From Chloroflexi bacterium UBA4730 (GTDB lineage: Bacteria > Chloroflexota > Limnocylindria > P2-11E), in contig DHJC01000084.1 in the NCBI GenBank assembly GCA_002404155.1, forward strand, positions 1 to 31,713: a stretch of 31,713 bases of DNA, written 5' to 3'. The stretch's first letter is position 1; every line of letters starts with the position of its first letter. This document shows positions 22,930 to 29,877 of the stretch, in pieces. The translations under genes and the position numbers were made by a program. Under the pieces are notes generated by a model, which saw only the letters and a list, made by a program, of their open reading frames with translations, made no database searches and had not been told where the DNA came from.

Positions 22930-24204
22930 TCAGGCCTCGGAAGCGCCCAAGCTGGGGCTCGGATCGTCCAAAAACCGCATCAAATGCACCACCGGGACGT
23001 CCGAGCCGGCGGCGCGAAGGCCCGCGGCGACCTGCAGGATGCACCCCGGGTTCGCCGACACCACGACGTCTGGGCGTGCCGCGAGGATCGCCGCGACCTT
23101 CTGGCGCTGGAGCTCGCCGGCCACCTCGGGGTGCGTGACGTTGTAGATGCCCGCGCTGCCGCAGCAGCGCTCGGCGTCGACGATCGGCACGATCGTGACG
23201 TTCGGCACCGCAGCCAGCAGCGCGCGCGGCTCGCGCCGGATCCTCTGGCCGTGCGCGAGATGGCAGGCGTCCTGATAGACGACCCGGATCGCGTGCGGCG
23301 CGCGGCTCGCGACCGCCGTTGGCGGCACCGCCTGCGATGCGTCGCGCACCCGCGCGCTGAACTCGCGAGCCCGTCCCCTCCACGCCGCGTCGCCCGCAAG
23401 CAGCTCGCCATAGGCCTTGAGCTGCGCGCCGCAGCCCGCGGCATTCACCACGATCGGTCCGGTGGTCCCCGAGAACGCGTCGACGTTCAGCCGCGCGAGC
23501 TCACGCGCGGTCTCGCCGTCCCCAGCGTGCGCGTGCAGCGCCCCGCAGCACGCCTGCTCCTCGGGGGCCGTGACGCGTGTCCCGTCGCGTTCGAGCATCC
23601 GCACGGTCGCGCGCTCGGTCTCGCCGAACGCCGCGCGCATGATGCAGCCCGCGAAGAAGGCGGCGTCCGCGTCCGGCCGCTCGAGCGGGACGTACGGCGC
23701 GCCTTCGGCCTTGATCGCGAGCGACTCCATCGATCGCAGGCGCTTGGGCAGCAGCCGGGTCGCGCGCACCGCCCGCTGTACGCCGCTCCGGACGTAGAGA
23801 TCGACGAGGCGGGTCGCGACGCGAAGGCGCCCGTGGCTCCTGACCGTGTCGAGCCCGATCCGGCGCACCGCCTGCGCGACGCGACGTGGCCGCTCGCGTT
23901 CGCGGAGATCCTCGCGCGCGCCCTCCATGATCCGGCCGAACGGCACACCCGAGGGACACGCGGTCTCGCAGGCGCGGCAGACGAGGCAGGCTTCGAGATG
24001 GCCGGCGAGCTGATCGTCCGGGGGGCCCTCGGACGACACGAGCTGGCGGATGAGCTGGATGCGGCCCCGCGGCGAATCGGCCTCGTCATCGAGCACGCGG
24101 TAGGTCGGGCAGTCGTTGAGGCAGAGGCCGCACGAGATGCAGGTCGCAAGATCGTCCGGGCGGACATGCGACGACAGGACGACGGGCGCGGTCTGGGTGG
24201 AGAT
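22930..24204 (-). CDS. GlcF-like iron-sulfur oxidoreductase (glycolate/lactate oxidase subunit)
   Basis: Electron-transfer partner of FAD-linked glycolate or lactate oxidases. The ordinary start, GTG 24096, gives 388 residues but loses half of the first [4Fe-4S] motif. Reading the same frame upstream gives ...SSHVRPDDLATCISCGLCLNDCPTY, a complete first ferredoxin motif. The second is CLVCRACETACPSGVP. Two CCG domains follow (EEQACCGALHAHAG, DAERCCGSAGIYNV). No ATG, GTG or TTG exists in frame upstream of the first cluster. ATG 24211 is in another frame, one base off. Either one base is wrong there or an unusual start (ATC 24204) is used. The 5' end given is thus uncertain. Confidence 0.8.
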   Translation of the reverse strand: MSTQTAPVVLSSHVRPDDLATCISCGLCLNDCPTYRVLDDEADSPRGRIQLIRQLVSSEGPPDDQLAGHLEACLVCRACETACPSGVPFGRIMEGAREDLRERERPRRVAQAVRRIGLDTVRSHGRLRVATRLVDLYVRSGVQRAVRATRLLPKRLRSMESLAIKAEGAPYVPLERPDADAAFFAGCIMRAAFGETERATVRMLERDGTRVTAPEEQACCGALHAHAGDGETARELARLNVDAFSGTTGPIVVNAAGCGAQLKAYGELLAGDAAWRGRAREFSARVRDASQAVPPTAVASRAPHAIRVVYQDACHLAHGQRIRREPRALLAAVPNVTIVPIVDAERCCGSAGIYNVTHPEVAGELQRQKVAAILAARPDVVVSANPGCILQVAAGLRAAGSDVPVVHLMRFLDDPSPSLGASEA

Positions 24205-24227
24205 GGGCCATACGATACCGGCACTGG
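24205..24227. promoter_or_regulatory. Symmetric TANNNTA element between glcF-like and glcD-like genes
   Basis: TACGATA at 24211-24217 reads TACGAT on the plus strand and TATCGT on the minus strand, an ideal symmetric -10. On the plus side it ends 11 bases before ATG 24228. On the minus side a start seven bases beyond the hexamer would put the transcript start near 24204-24205, downstream of the out-of-frame ATG at 24211. No Shine-Dalgarno sequence is seen in either direction. Confidence 0.45.
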
Positions 24228-25643
24228 ATGGCCCTTCAGACGCGTCCTGCCATCGCCGAACGGTTGCGTGGCGTGCTGCCGGGCGATCGCGTCATCGACG
24301 ACCCGGCGACGCTCGAGCCGTATGCGTATGACGCGTCGTTCTGGTCGCTGCGGATGCAGCGGCGGCCCGACGTCGTGGTCGTACCCCAGTCGACCGCTGA
24401 GGTCGTGGCGACCATGCGCGTCGCCGCCGAGACCGGCACGCCGATCGTCCCGCGCGGCGCCGGCACGGGACAGACCGGCGGCGCGGTCGCGGCCCGTGGC
24501 GGGATCGTCGTGTCGTTCGCGCGGATGCGGAAGATCCTGGAGATCGACCGGCCCAACCTCCAGGCGGTCGTGGAGCCGGGCCTCGTGTTCGCCGATTTCC
24601 AGCTCGCCCTCGCGGACCGCGGCCTGTTCTTCCCTCCGGATCCTGGCAGTGGGCGCGCCTGCACCCTCGGCGGGATGGTCGCGAACAACGCCAGTGGACC
24701 CCACGCGGTGCGCTGGGGCACGACGTCGGCGTACGTGCTCGGCGCCGAGGTCGTCCTCGCGGACGGCTCCGTGATCGTGACCGGCGGCGAGCACAGCAAG
24801 GCCCTGAAGTCGTCGAGCGGCATCGATCTCACCAAGGTGTTCGTCGGGTCGGAGGGGACGCTCGGGATCCTCACCCGCCTCCGCCTGCGCGTGCAGCCGA
24901 AGCCCGCCGCGCGCGCCGTGTGCCTCGCGGCATACGCGAGCATTGACGACACGGTCTTGTCGCTCGACGACCTGTTCGCCGCGGGCATCCTCCCCTCGAC
25001 CGCCGAGCTCCTCGACCGCAGCGCGGTCGAGGCGATCCAGCGCTACCGGCCCGAGCTCGGCCTCCCCGACGGAGAGGCGGTCCTGATCATCGAGGTCGAG
25101 GGAACGCCGGACTATGTCGCGTCAGCGGTCCGGTATGTCGACGGCATCGTGAGGAAGCGCGCGAGCGTCACGCGGTTCGCCGAAAGCGAAGCGGAGATCC
25201 AGCAGCTCTGGGCCGCGCGGAGCGGCATGGCCGCCGCGTCGGCGCTCGCGCATCCGGACAAGCACCGGATCTTTGCCGGCGAGGACCTCGCGGTGCCCCT
25301 CTCGGAAATACCTCGCACGATCCGCACGGCTCGCGAGATGGCCACGGAGCTCGGGATCGCGGTCATCTTCTACGGGCATTTCGGCGACGGCAATGTCCAC
25401 TCCGCCATCCTCATCGATCCGGCGGACCCTGACGAGGTGACACGCGCCGACGAGCTCGCCGACCGCCTGCACCGGCTCGCGGTCGAGGTGGGCGGCACGG
25501 TGACCGGCGAGCACGGCACGGGCGCCGTGCGCCAGCAGTACATGCGGCTCGAGCACGGAGCCGCGCTGGACGTCATGAAGCGCGTGAAGGACACGCTTGA
25601 CCCGAAAGGGATCCTGAACCCGGGGAAGATCTACGGAACCTGA
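24228..25643 (+). CDS. FAD-binding oxidase, GlcD / D-lactate dehydrogenase-like
   Basis: A 471-residue FAD-dependent 2-hydroxyacid oxidase subunit. The FAD-binding type 4 domain shows VPRGAGTGQTGGAVA (about 75-90), FPPDPGSGRACTLGGMVANNASGPHAVRWG and VGSEGTLGILTRLRLRVQPKP. The C-terminal domain has the catalytic-site blocks IFYGHFGDGNVHSAIL and GTVTGEHGTGAVRQQYM, ending DPKGILNPGKIYG. Glycolate, D-lactate and D-2-hydroxyglutarate are all possible substrates. It probably works with the GlcF-like protein encoded divergently; in most bacteria the two are co-directional. Confidence 0.93.
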   Translation: MALQTRPAIAERLRGVLPGDRVIDDPATLEPYAYDASFWSLRMQRRPDVVVVPQSTAEVVATMRVAAETGTPIVPRGAGTGQTGGAVAARGGIVVSFARMRKILEIDRPNLQAVVEPGLVFADFQLALADRGLFFPPDPGSGRACTLGGMVANNASGPHAVRWGTTSAYVLGAEVVLADGSVIVTGGEHSKALKSSSGIDLTKVFVGSEGTLGILTRLRLRVQPKPAARAVCLAAYASIDDTVLSLDDLFAAGILPSTAELLDRSAVEAIQRYRPELGLPDGEAVLIIEVEGTPDYVASAVRYVDGIVRKRASVTRFAESEAEIQQLWAARSGMAAASALAHPDKHRIFAGEDLAVPLSEIPRTIRTAREMATELGIAVIFYGHFGDGNVHSAILIDPADPDEVTRADELADRLHRLAVEVGGTVTGEHGTGAVRQQYMRLEHGAALDVMKRVKDTLDPKGILNPGKIYGT

Positions 25644-25668
25644 TCGGCCTCGCCGACGTCTCCCTGAC

Positions 25669-26031
25669 ATGCGGGCACTCGTCCTCCTCGCCCTGATCCT
25701 GCTGATCCTGGCCTCGTGCGGCTCGAGCACAGCGCCGAGCTCGGGCATCCGCGGGACGATCCTCGCCGGTCCAGCCTGCCCCGGCCCGGCTCGTCTGGAC
25801 AGCCCCTGTCCCGATCGGCCGGCGAGCATGACCGTGGAGGTCCTCAGCGGGACGGCGATCGCAGCCACGTTCACGACCGATGCGGCCGGAACGTTCAGCG
25901 TCAGCGTGGCTCCGGGGACCTACACCTTGCGCTCGAAGAACGGACTGCCGACGCTCAAGTCGTCGACCGTGGTCGTGGCGGCCGGCGAGTACACGGATGT
26001 GGAGCTGCACGCCGACACCGGGATCCGCTAG
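25669..26031 (+). CDS. Lipoprotein with a carboxypeptidase-regulatory-like beta domain
   Basis: A 120-residue exported protein. The N-terminus is a lipoprotein signal (LVLLALILLILASCGSS) with cleavage expected before Cys17. The mature part starts with SGIRGTILAGPACPGPARLDSPCPDRPA, containing two further Cys, and continues with a beta-sandwich pattern (EVLSGTAIAATFTTDAAGTFSVSVAPGTYTLRSKNG) like the carboxypeptidase-regulatory/CNA-B fold. Presumably it sits on the outer face of the membrane. It starts 25 bases after the GlcD-like gene and may be co-transcribed. Ligand unknown. Confidence 0.8.
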   Translation: MRALVLLALILLILASCGSSTAPSSGIRGTILAGPACPGPARLDSPCPDRPASMTVEVLSGTAIAATFTTDAAGTFSVSVAPGTYTLRSKNGLPTLKSSTVVVAAGEYTDVELHADTGIR

Positions 26032-26034
26032 GAG

Positions 26035-26595
26035 CTAGGCGAAGTACCCGTAGTCGCCGAGCAGCAGCCGCATGAAGAACAGCGAGCAGAGCACGACGAT
26101 CGCGATGCGGTGCGAGAAGATCGCCCGCGGCTGCTCCCGCGCGACCTGCGCGACCTGGCCCCAGAAGAACAGCACGAGCGAGAGCTCACTGAACATGAAC
26201 GCGGCGTGCACGTAGCCGAGCGGCGTCCAGGAGTACGGCTGGGTCATCGTCCAGTTGAGCAGCGCGTGCGTCGCCTGGTAGAGATGGACGGCGATCGTCA
26301 GCACCCCACCCACGAGCAGCGCGCCGGTGACCTCCGCGATGTGCGGGCGGCGGCGCCAGAGGACGAGCTGGCTGACGATGAACAGGTTCACGATCGGGAG
26401 CAGGAACGCGTCGCCGACGATCGCCGATGTATAGGAGAGCGTCGTGCGGTAGTGGAGGACGATCGGGTCCGCGGTCCAGCGAAGGTAGAGGCTGCCGGCG
26501 GCCTGGGTCACGAATCCGAAGAGCAGGGTGACGCAGAAAACCGACGCGAGCAGCACCCAGGGGCGTGGCTGATATGCGGCGACGGTCCTCAGCAC
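26035..26595 (-). CDS. Five-helix membrane protein, unknown function
   Basis: A 186-residue integral membrane protein with hydrophobic segments at about 13-35, 58-80, 90-110, 125-147 and 163-181. Polar residues inside the helices include His in VHLYQATHALLNW and GYVHAAFMFSE, which could bind metal or haem, but I recognise no family signature. The start is GTG 26595, preceded by a purine-rich GGGGAGG. It converges on the lipoprotein gene with a three-base gap. Its upstream region abuts the left end of the tRNA-Asn island. Confidence 0.65.
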   Translation of the reverse strand: MLRTVAAYQPRPWVLLASVFCVTLLFGFVTQAAGSLYLRWTADPIVLHYRTTLSYTSAIVGDAFLLPIVNLFIVSQLVLWRRRPHIAEVTGALLVGGVLTIAVHLYQATHALLNWTMTQPYSWTPLGYVHAAFMFSELSLVLFFWGQVAQVAREQPRAIFSHRIAIVVLCSLFFMRLLLGDYGYFA

Positions 26596-26658
26596 GTGCC
26601 CCTCCCCTTCCGTGGTCGGTGGAGCCTATCAGCGGGGCGGTGCTTCTTGCCAGGTGAG

Positions 26659-26708
26659 AGCAGCTCCGGCGGGAGGATTCGAACCTCCAACCAAAGGATT
26701 AACAGTCC
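26659..26708 (-). repeat. Left attachment-site copy (3' half of tRNA-Asn)
   Basis: Identical over 50 bases to 29369-29418. Read on the minus strand it holds the anticodon-loop start GGACTGTTAATCC, variable region, T arm (GGTTCGAATCC) and 3' acceptor strand CGCCGGAG of tRNA-Asn. The 5' half of the tRNA is absent, so it does not encode a working tRNA. Confidence 0.9.
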
Positions 26709-26847
26709 GCGACGGCGGATGTCTCCAGATGCCAAGAGCCCTCAGGACATTGCTATTACAGGAGCGCGTCCGTCAGCAGATGTCACGCGATAGCACGACG
26801 TGTCCCGGCGTTGCTACATCGGCTGCTACAGACTGACTCTCCGCGTT
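26709..26847. other. Non-coding left end of the island
   Basis: No convincing gene is seen between the left tRNA copy and the membrane protein gene. The stretch contains the repeat pair at 26810-26833. No integrase C-terminus was recognised in the six frames. Confidence 0.5.
26810..26833 (-). repeat. Double TGTAGCA repeat, left island end
   Basis: On the minus strand this reads CTGTAGCAG then ATGTAGCAAC: two TGTAGCA heptamers with starts 12 bases apart. A near-identical pair in the same orientation is at 29314-29337 (21 of 24 bases alike by eye). Paired short repeats just inside the ends of an integrated element resemble arm-type integrase-binding sites; that role is inferred. Confidence 0.6.
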
Positions 26848-27417
26848 TCAGTTCGTCGTTGTGCCAGCTGGCGGCGAAACGCGGACGCTGACTGTGACTA
26901 CCACTGCATAGACGACGACATACGCAATCACATTCACCCAAGACGAGCCGATATCCGGGATTAGTGCGCCAACGATCCCAAGCGCTAGGGCCAAGAAGCC
27001 CCCGCTGAAGAGTCCTGCTTTCCAATCTGGATCTTTCGCCGTGATCATCAGCCAGAACTCGCCAAAAAGGACGAAGAGTCCGAGGCTGGCGCCGGCCAAG
27101 AACTTGCCGATTGAGAGTGAACCGAATATGGCGAACGTGGGACGGGTGTTGAGTTCGACGACTAAGTCCTGGTAGATCGGGGCAAGCTGTGGGTCGGTGG
27201 CAGCGCCGGACGCGGACAGCTGACGGAGTTCCCCGAGTAGAGCAATCCGGCGCTCGAGGCTCGAGTAGTAGAGGATCCCCGTCACCAACTCGAAGACGAT
27301 GAGAGCTAGTGCGACAACAACCGCGAACACGATGACAACGACAATCCGCTGCCTTCCGGTGAAAGCGCCAAGCGCCGCTCCTCCAGCTCGGATACCCTCC
27401 ACCACCAAGTTATCCAC
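26848..27417 (-). CDS. Island-borne membrane protein, unknown, lower GC
   Basis: A 189-residue membrane protein (GTG 27417; nearby GTG codons are alternatives). Hydrophobic segments lie at about 24-50 (IVVVIVFAVVVALALIVFEL), 100-125 (a region rich in Gly, Phe, Leu), 135-153 and 160-180. A soluble helical region of about 50 residues (SSLERRIALLGELRQLSASGAATD) lies between the first two segments. Base composition is visibly less GC-rich than neighbours: two 60-base rows (26881, 26941) have 32 and 36 G+C, against 41 in a core row at 5101. This supports foreign origin. I recognise no family. Confidence 0.65.
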   Translation of the reverse strand: MDNLVVEGIRAGGAALGAFTGRQRIVVVIVFAVVVALALIVFELVTGILYYSSLERRIALLGELRQLSASGAATDPQLAPIYQDLVVELNTRPTFAIFGSLSIGKFLAGASLGLFVLFGEFWLMITAKDPDWKAGLFSGGFLALALGIVGALIPDIGSSWVNVIAYVVVYAVVVTVSVRVSPPAGTTTN

Positions 27418-27466
27418 GGCACACCGTCATACCGCCGGGCGACGGCCAGCGCGCAAATAGCCGCGC

Positions 27467-27655
27467 TCAATCAAACCTGATGCGGAACGTCGCCCCGCAC
27501 CGCCGATGCGTGCCGACCGCGCCGACCGGCTGCGTCTGACCTGCCTCGCGCAGCTCCTCATCGACGTCGCGAGCGTCGATCGGAAGGCGGCACGACGGGC
27601 AGAGCGCTTCGCCGTGCGCCCAGGCGAGACGGGAGACGGCGACGTTCTCGATCAT
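27467..27655 (-). CDS. Small zinc-ribbon-like protein
   Basis: A 62-residue peptide from ATG 27655. It has CPSC (residues 19-22) and, about 27 residues on, HRRCG, consistent with a small zinc ribbon using three Cys and one His. The order is AWAHGEALCPSCRLPIDARDVDEELREAG ... VGTHRRCGATFRIRF. No family is recognised. It lies alone in the island between the membrane protein and the nitroreductase. Confidence 0.5.
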   Translation of the reverse strand: MIENVAVSRLAWAHGEALCPSCRLPIDARDVDEELREAGQTQPVGAVGTHRRCGATFRIRFD

Positions 27656-27741
27656 CGGGTTCGAGCCTAGGGTGCGCCCCTCGCCGTGAGGGGAACAACG
27701 ATGGCGCGCAGCATGCGATGGGGCCCCCGCCGCTGGGTCGG

Positions 27742-28197
27742 TCAGGCGTTGGCGAGCGGATCGATCCGAAACACCGGGCAGCGTGGCGCAGCGGCCTCGA
27801 AGTCGTCTGCGCTGGCATTCGGAGCCAGGCCAAACACTCGTGCGATGAACCTACGGCCGCCCGGCACCTGATGCCAGAAGGCACGCAGGATCGGACCGCG
27901 CTCGTTCGGTGGCACTTCGGTGAGCTTCACGCGCTCGCGGCGACCACCCCGGAGAAGTTCGCCCCGACCGGCGGCCCGCGCGTTCTTCACCCACGACAGG
28001 CTCTCGCTCGACACGACGTACCGGATGCCGTTGAGCGTGACGAGGGATACAGGCGTGCTCCGTAGCTGGCCCGTCCTGCGTCCAAGGACGGACAGGATGT
28101 GCTGGCTGCCGATCCGCAGGCCCAGTCGCAGGAAAAGCAGGTTGAGCCGGCTGACGGGACCTAGCCAGCGCGGGACGACGCTCGGCGCGTTACCCAT
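27742..28197 (-). CDS. F420 (deazaflavin)-dependent nitroreductase family protein
   Basis: A 151-residue split-barrel protein of the deazaflavin-dependent nitroreductase (Ddn, DUF385) family. Recognisable blocks are LGRRTGQLRSTPVSLVTLNGIRYVVSS, WVKNARAAGRGELLRGGRRERVKLTEVPPNERGPILRAFW and the C-terminal APRCPVFRID. Such proteins bind F420H2 or related cofactors and reduce quinones or nitro compounds. The length is typical. ATG 28197 is used; GTG 28218 in frame would add seven residues. It lies inside the tRNA-Asn island. F420 use is inferred from the family, common in Actinobacteria and Chloroflexota. Confidence 0.85.
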   Translation of the reverse strand: MGNAPSVVPRWLGPVSRLNLLFLRLGLRIGSQHILSVLGRRTGQLRSTPVSLVTLNGIRYVVSSESLSWVKNARAAGRGELLRGGRRERVKLTEVPPNERGPILRAFWHQVPGGRRFIARVFGLAPNASADDFEAAAPRCPVFRIDPLANA

Positions 28198-28342
28198 CCG
28201 ACCAGCGTAGGTCGGCACGGATTACCAGCGCCCCTGCTCTGAAAGGATCGGGCTCATCGCTTCTTGCGCGCCGGCCGCGGCTCGAGGAGCTTGCCGGAGC
28301 GCGCGACGATCAGCGAAGACCCGCGGCCGGCCGCGTCGGGCT

Positions 28343-28672
28343 TTATCGGAACCGAGAGCGATAGGGCGGCGCGAGCGCGGCATCGAGTTGATCGATGAGC
28401 AACGCCAGGTGCGGGCCGAGAGCGCCTCGATCGAAGTATCCCTCGACCTCGAGCGCGAGGACCTTGGCCTCCTTGAAGCCATACATCGCGGCGACGCCTC
28501 CGAGTCCGTGAGCGATCCGCGCCGCTTCGTCGAGCGCGGATTCGTCGGGTGCGTGATGCCTCGCGGTGCTGCGCAACACGGCGATCCGAGCCTTCTGCGA
28601 AGGGCGGTCAGCCTCCCAGAATTGCGCGAAGGCCGCGTCGAGCTGTGGATCGACCGAGCGTTCTGAAGGCAC
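28343..28672 (-). CDS. Hpt-like (histidine phosphotransfer) protein
   Basis: A 109-residue helical protein. The core RIAHGLGGVAAMYGFKEAKVLALEVEGYF resembles the Hpt signature 'aHtLKGsa..lGl..l...a..lE', keeping the phospho-accepting His but with Gly in place of the usual Lys. The N-terminal DPQLDAAFAQFWEADRPSQKARIAVLRS fits the preceding helix. It would pass phosphate between a hybrid kinase and a response regulator. It lies next to a truncated sensor gene in the island. The next ~100 bases downstream stay open in another frame (ending RSGKLLEPRPARKKR at about 28258), so the original C-terminus may have been longer. Confidence 0.6.
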   Translation of the reverse strand: MPSERSVDPQLDAAFAQFWEADRPSQKARIAVLRSTARHHAPDESALDEAARIAHGLGGVAAMYGFKEAKVLALEVEGYFDRGALGPHLALLIDQLDAALAPPYRSRFR

Positions 28673-29348
28673 GGCCGAAATCGTATGGGTGCGCTCGAGT
28701 CCAGGACCCCTGGCGGTCCGTCAAGCGGTGCTGTCCGACTCGACGCACGAGACCGCGGCGTCGGTGCATGCCCCTGAGCCACAACGACGCGTAGGTAGGT
28801 TGCAACGTCTCGCCGACCGTGCCGAGGGGCTCGGCCTGCAGGGCAGTCAGGTCGATCTCGTCCCGGAGCCTGACGGCAAAGCTGTCGAGGGTCCGCACCG
28901 CGTCGTACTTGGCCCGATAGAAGCGCCGATCGACGGCTGCCTGGATCCGCGTCCGCAGGGGCTGGAACAGCGCGACGACGGCGAGGGTCGAGATGGCGAC
29001 CGCCACGCCGCTCCCGGCGGTGAGCGGCGCGAGGATCGTCTGCAGCACCGCGACGCCGCCGATGTACGTCGCGAGCAGCACCGCCGACACGGCGGCATAC
29101 ACGAGCGTGCGGCGGATGAGGATGTCGATGTCGTAGAGGCGATAGCGAGTGACGGCGATGCCGATCGCGACCGGCAGCAGCCCGATCCCGAAGATGGACG
29201 TTACATCGAGGACCGCGATGGGCCCAGAGGGAGCGGCGTGCGCGGTCAGGGCCAGTCCAAAGGCGATGGCCGCGGTATAGGTCAGCCACTTGATCGGTGC
29301 TTGACGCCTTCTGGTTGCTACATTCGCTGCTACAGAATCGGTCCTCGC
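28608..29348 (-). pseudogene. Truncated membrane sensor-kinase gene fragment
   Basis: An open frame without a start codon reads (from about 29321) RRRQAPIKWLTYTAAIAFGLAL, then GIGLLPVAIGIAVTRYRLYDIDILIRRTLVYAAVSAVLL, then QAAVDRRFYRAKYDAVRTLDSFAVRLRDEIDL and ETLQPTYASLWLR. This is the last membrane helices and the linker of a sensor-histidine-kinase-like family common in Chloroflexota and Actinobacteria. The 5' part is missing: the frame begins at the TGTAGCA repeat next to the tRNA. After SLWLR the sequence degenerates to Arg-rich text up to the stop at 28608, overlapping the Hpt gene. It is a fragment carried to the island edge. Confidence 0.7.
29314..29337 (-). repeat. Double TGTAGCA repeat, right island end
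   Basis: Minus strand: CTGTAGCAG then ATGTAGCAAC, again two TGTAGCA heptamers 12 bases apart, in the same orientation as the copy at 26810-26833. It lies 31 bases inside the right tRNA repeat and touches the hairpin that follows the tRNA. Confidence 0.6.
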
Positions 29349-29367
29349 TCATCAGCGAGGGCCGATT
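29336..29367 (-). terminator. Hairpin downstream of tRNA-Asn
   Basis: AATCGG (29336-29341) pairs with CCGATT (29362-29367), and CCTCGCT (29343-29349) with AGCGAGG (29354-29360). Together they form a 14-position stem with one mismatch and a four-base loop. It starts six bases after the tRNA 3' end in the direction of tRNA transcription. The bases after it (CTGTAGC) are not T-rich, so termination or 3' processing is inferred from position. Confidence 0.6.
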
Positions 29368-29368
29368 T

Positions 29369-29418
29369 AGCAGCTCCGGCGGGAGGATTCGAACCTCCAA
29401 CCAAAGGATTAACAGTCC
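29369..29418 (-). repeat. Right attachment-site copy within tRNA-Asn
   Basis: This 50-base block is the 3' half of the intact tRNA-Asn plus five bases beyond it, identical to 26659-26708. Identity stops within the anticodon stem, which marks the crossover limit on the tRNA 5' side. Confidence 0.9.
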
Positions 29419-29445
29419 TCTGCGCTACCGTTGCGCTACGCCGGA
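29374..29445 (-). tRNA. tRNA-Asn (GTT)
   Basis: A 72-base cloverleaf on the minus strand. Acceptor TCCGGCG pairs with CGCCGGA, discriminator G, no encoded CCA. The D stem is GCGC/GCGC, the anticodon stem GAGGA/TCCTT with loop CTGTTAA (anticodon GTT), and the T arm GGAGG-TTCGAAT-CCTCC. It is the integration site of the adjacent island and remains intact because the element restored its 3' half. Confidence 0.95.
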
Positions 29446-29493
29446 ATTGGACCGTCATTGTAATCGGCTGATGCCTCGAGACGTACGTCGAAC

Positions 29494-29877
29494 GTGACCG
29501 CCGTCACCCCGCCGGTCGCGACCGCCGAGCGGTTCACCGCACCGTGGATGCCCTCTGTCGTGCCTGGCGCGATCGTCGCGCTCGCCGGTGCGCGTGCCGC
29601 GGGCTGGCGATGGCTCGCCGCCGCGGGCCTCGCGTTCGGCTTAGTGACCGCGGCGTTGAGCGTCGCCATCGCCAAGGGCGACGTCGGTCTCCCGTTGTTC
29701 GGCGCGCTGTCCGCGATGCCCGCGTTCGCGCTCGGCGCCTGGCTCGCGAACGAAGTCTGGACCGTGGTCGCCACTCCAGAACGCGGCAGGGTGGTGCTGT
29801 TCGTCGTCGTCGCCGGGCGCTGCGCGCCGGCGGTCACGGGTGCGCTCGACCTCTACCTGCGCGCGCGCACTCCATAG
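29494..29877 (+). CDS. Small membrane protein, unknown function
   Basis: A 127-residue protein from GTG 29494. Hydrophobic stretches at about 22-34, 42-62, 67-90 and 98-118 suggest four short membrane helices rich in Ala, Gly and Val. No motif is recognised. Its stop codon shares its last base with the GTG start of the next gene (TAGTG at 29875-29879), so the two are translationally coupled. It starts 48 bases from the 5' end of tRNA-Asn on the opposite strand. Confidence 0.6.
   Translation: MTAVTPPVATAERFTAPWMPSVVPGAIVALAGARAAGWRWLAAAGLAFGLVTAALSVAIAKGDVGLPLFGALSAMPAFALGAWLANEVWTVVATPERGRVVLFVVVAGRCAPAVTGALDLYLRARTP

Larger units (their letters stand above)
26659..29418. mobile_element. Small genomic island integrated at tRNA-Asn
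   Basis: Fifty-base direct repeats (26659-26708 and 29369-29418) bound 2.66 kb. The right repeat is the 3' half of an intact minus-strand tRNA-Asn; the left repeat is a displaced copy of the same 3' half. That is the layout left by site-specific integration into a tRNA gene. Cargo is a lower-GC membrane protein, a zinc-ribbon peptide, an F420-type nitroreductase, an Hpt-like protein and a truncated sensor-kinase gene. No integrase gene is visible, so it is either a remnant or moved by an enzyme encoded elsewhere. Confidence 0.75.

Noticed and set aside
24207..24211. ATG 24211 as the start of GlcF
   Set aside because: One base out of frame with the iron-sulfur motif; it would need an indel, reported as a finding instead.
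22531..24774. 747-residue plus-strand open frame opposite GlcF
   Set aside because: Antisense of GlcF and out-of-frame with GlcD; no protein-like features.
28222..29400. 392-residue minus-strand frame across the island right half
   Set aside because: A patchwork of out-of-frame kinase and Hpt sequence plus the tRNA itself.
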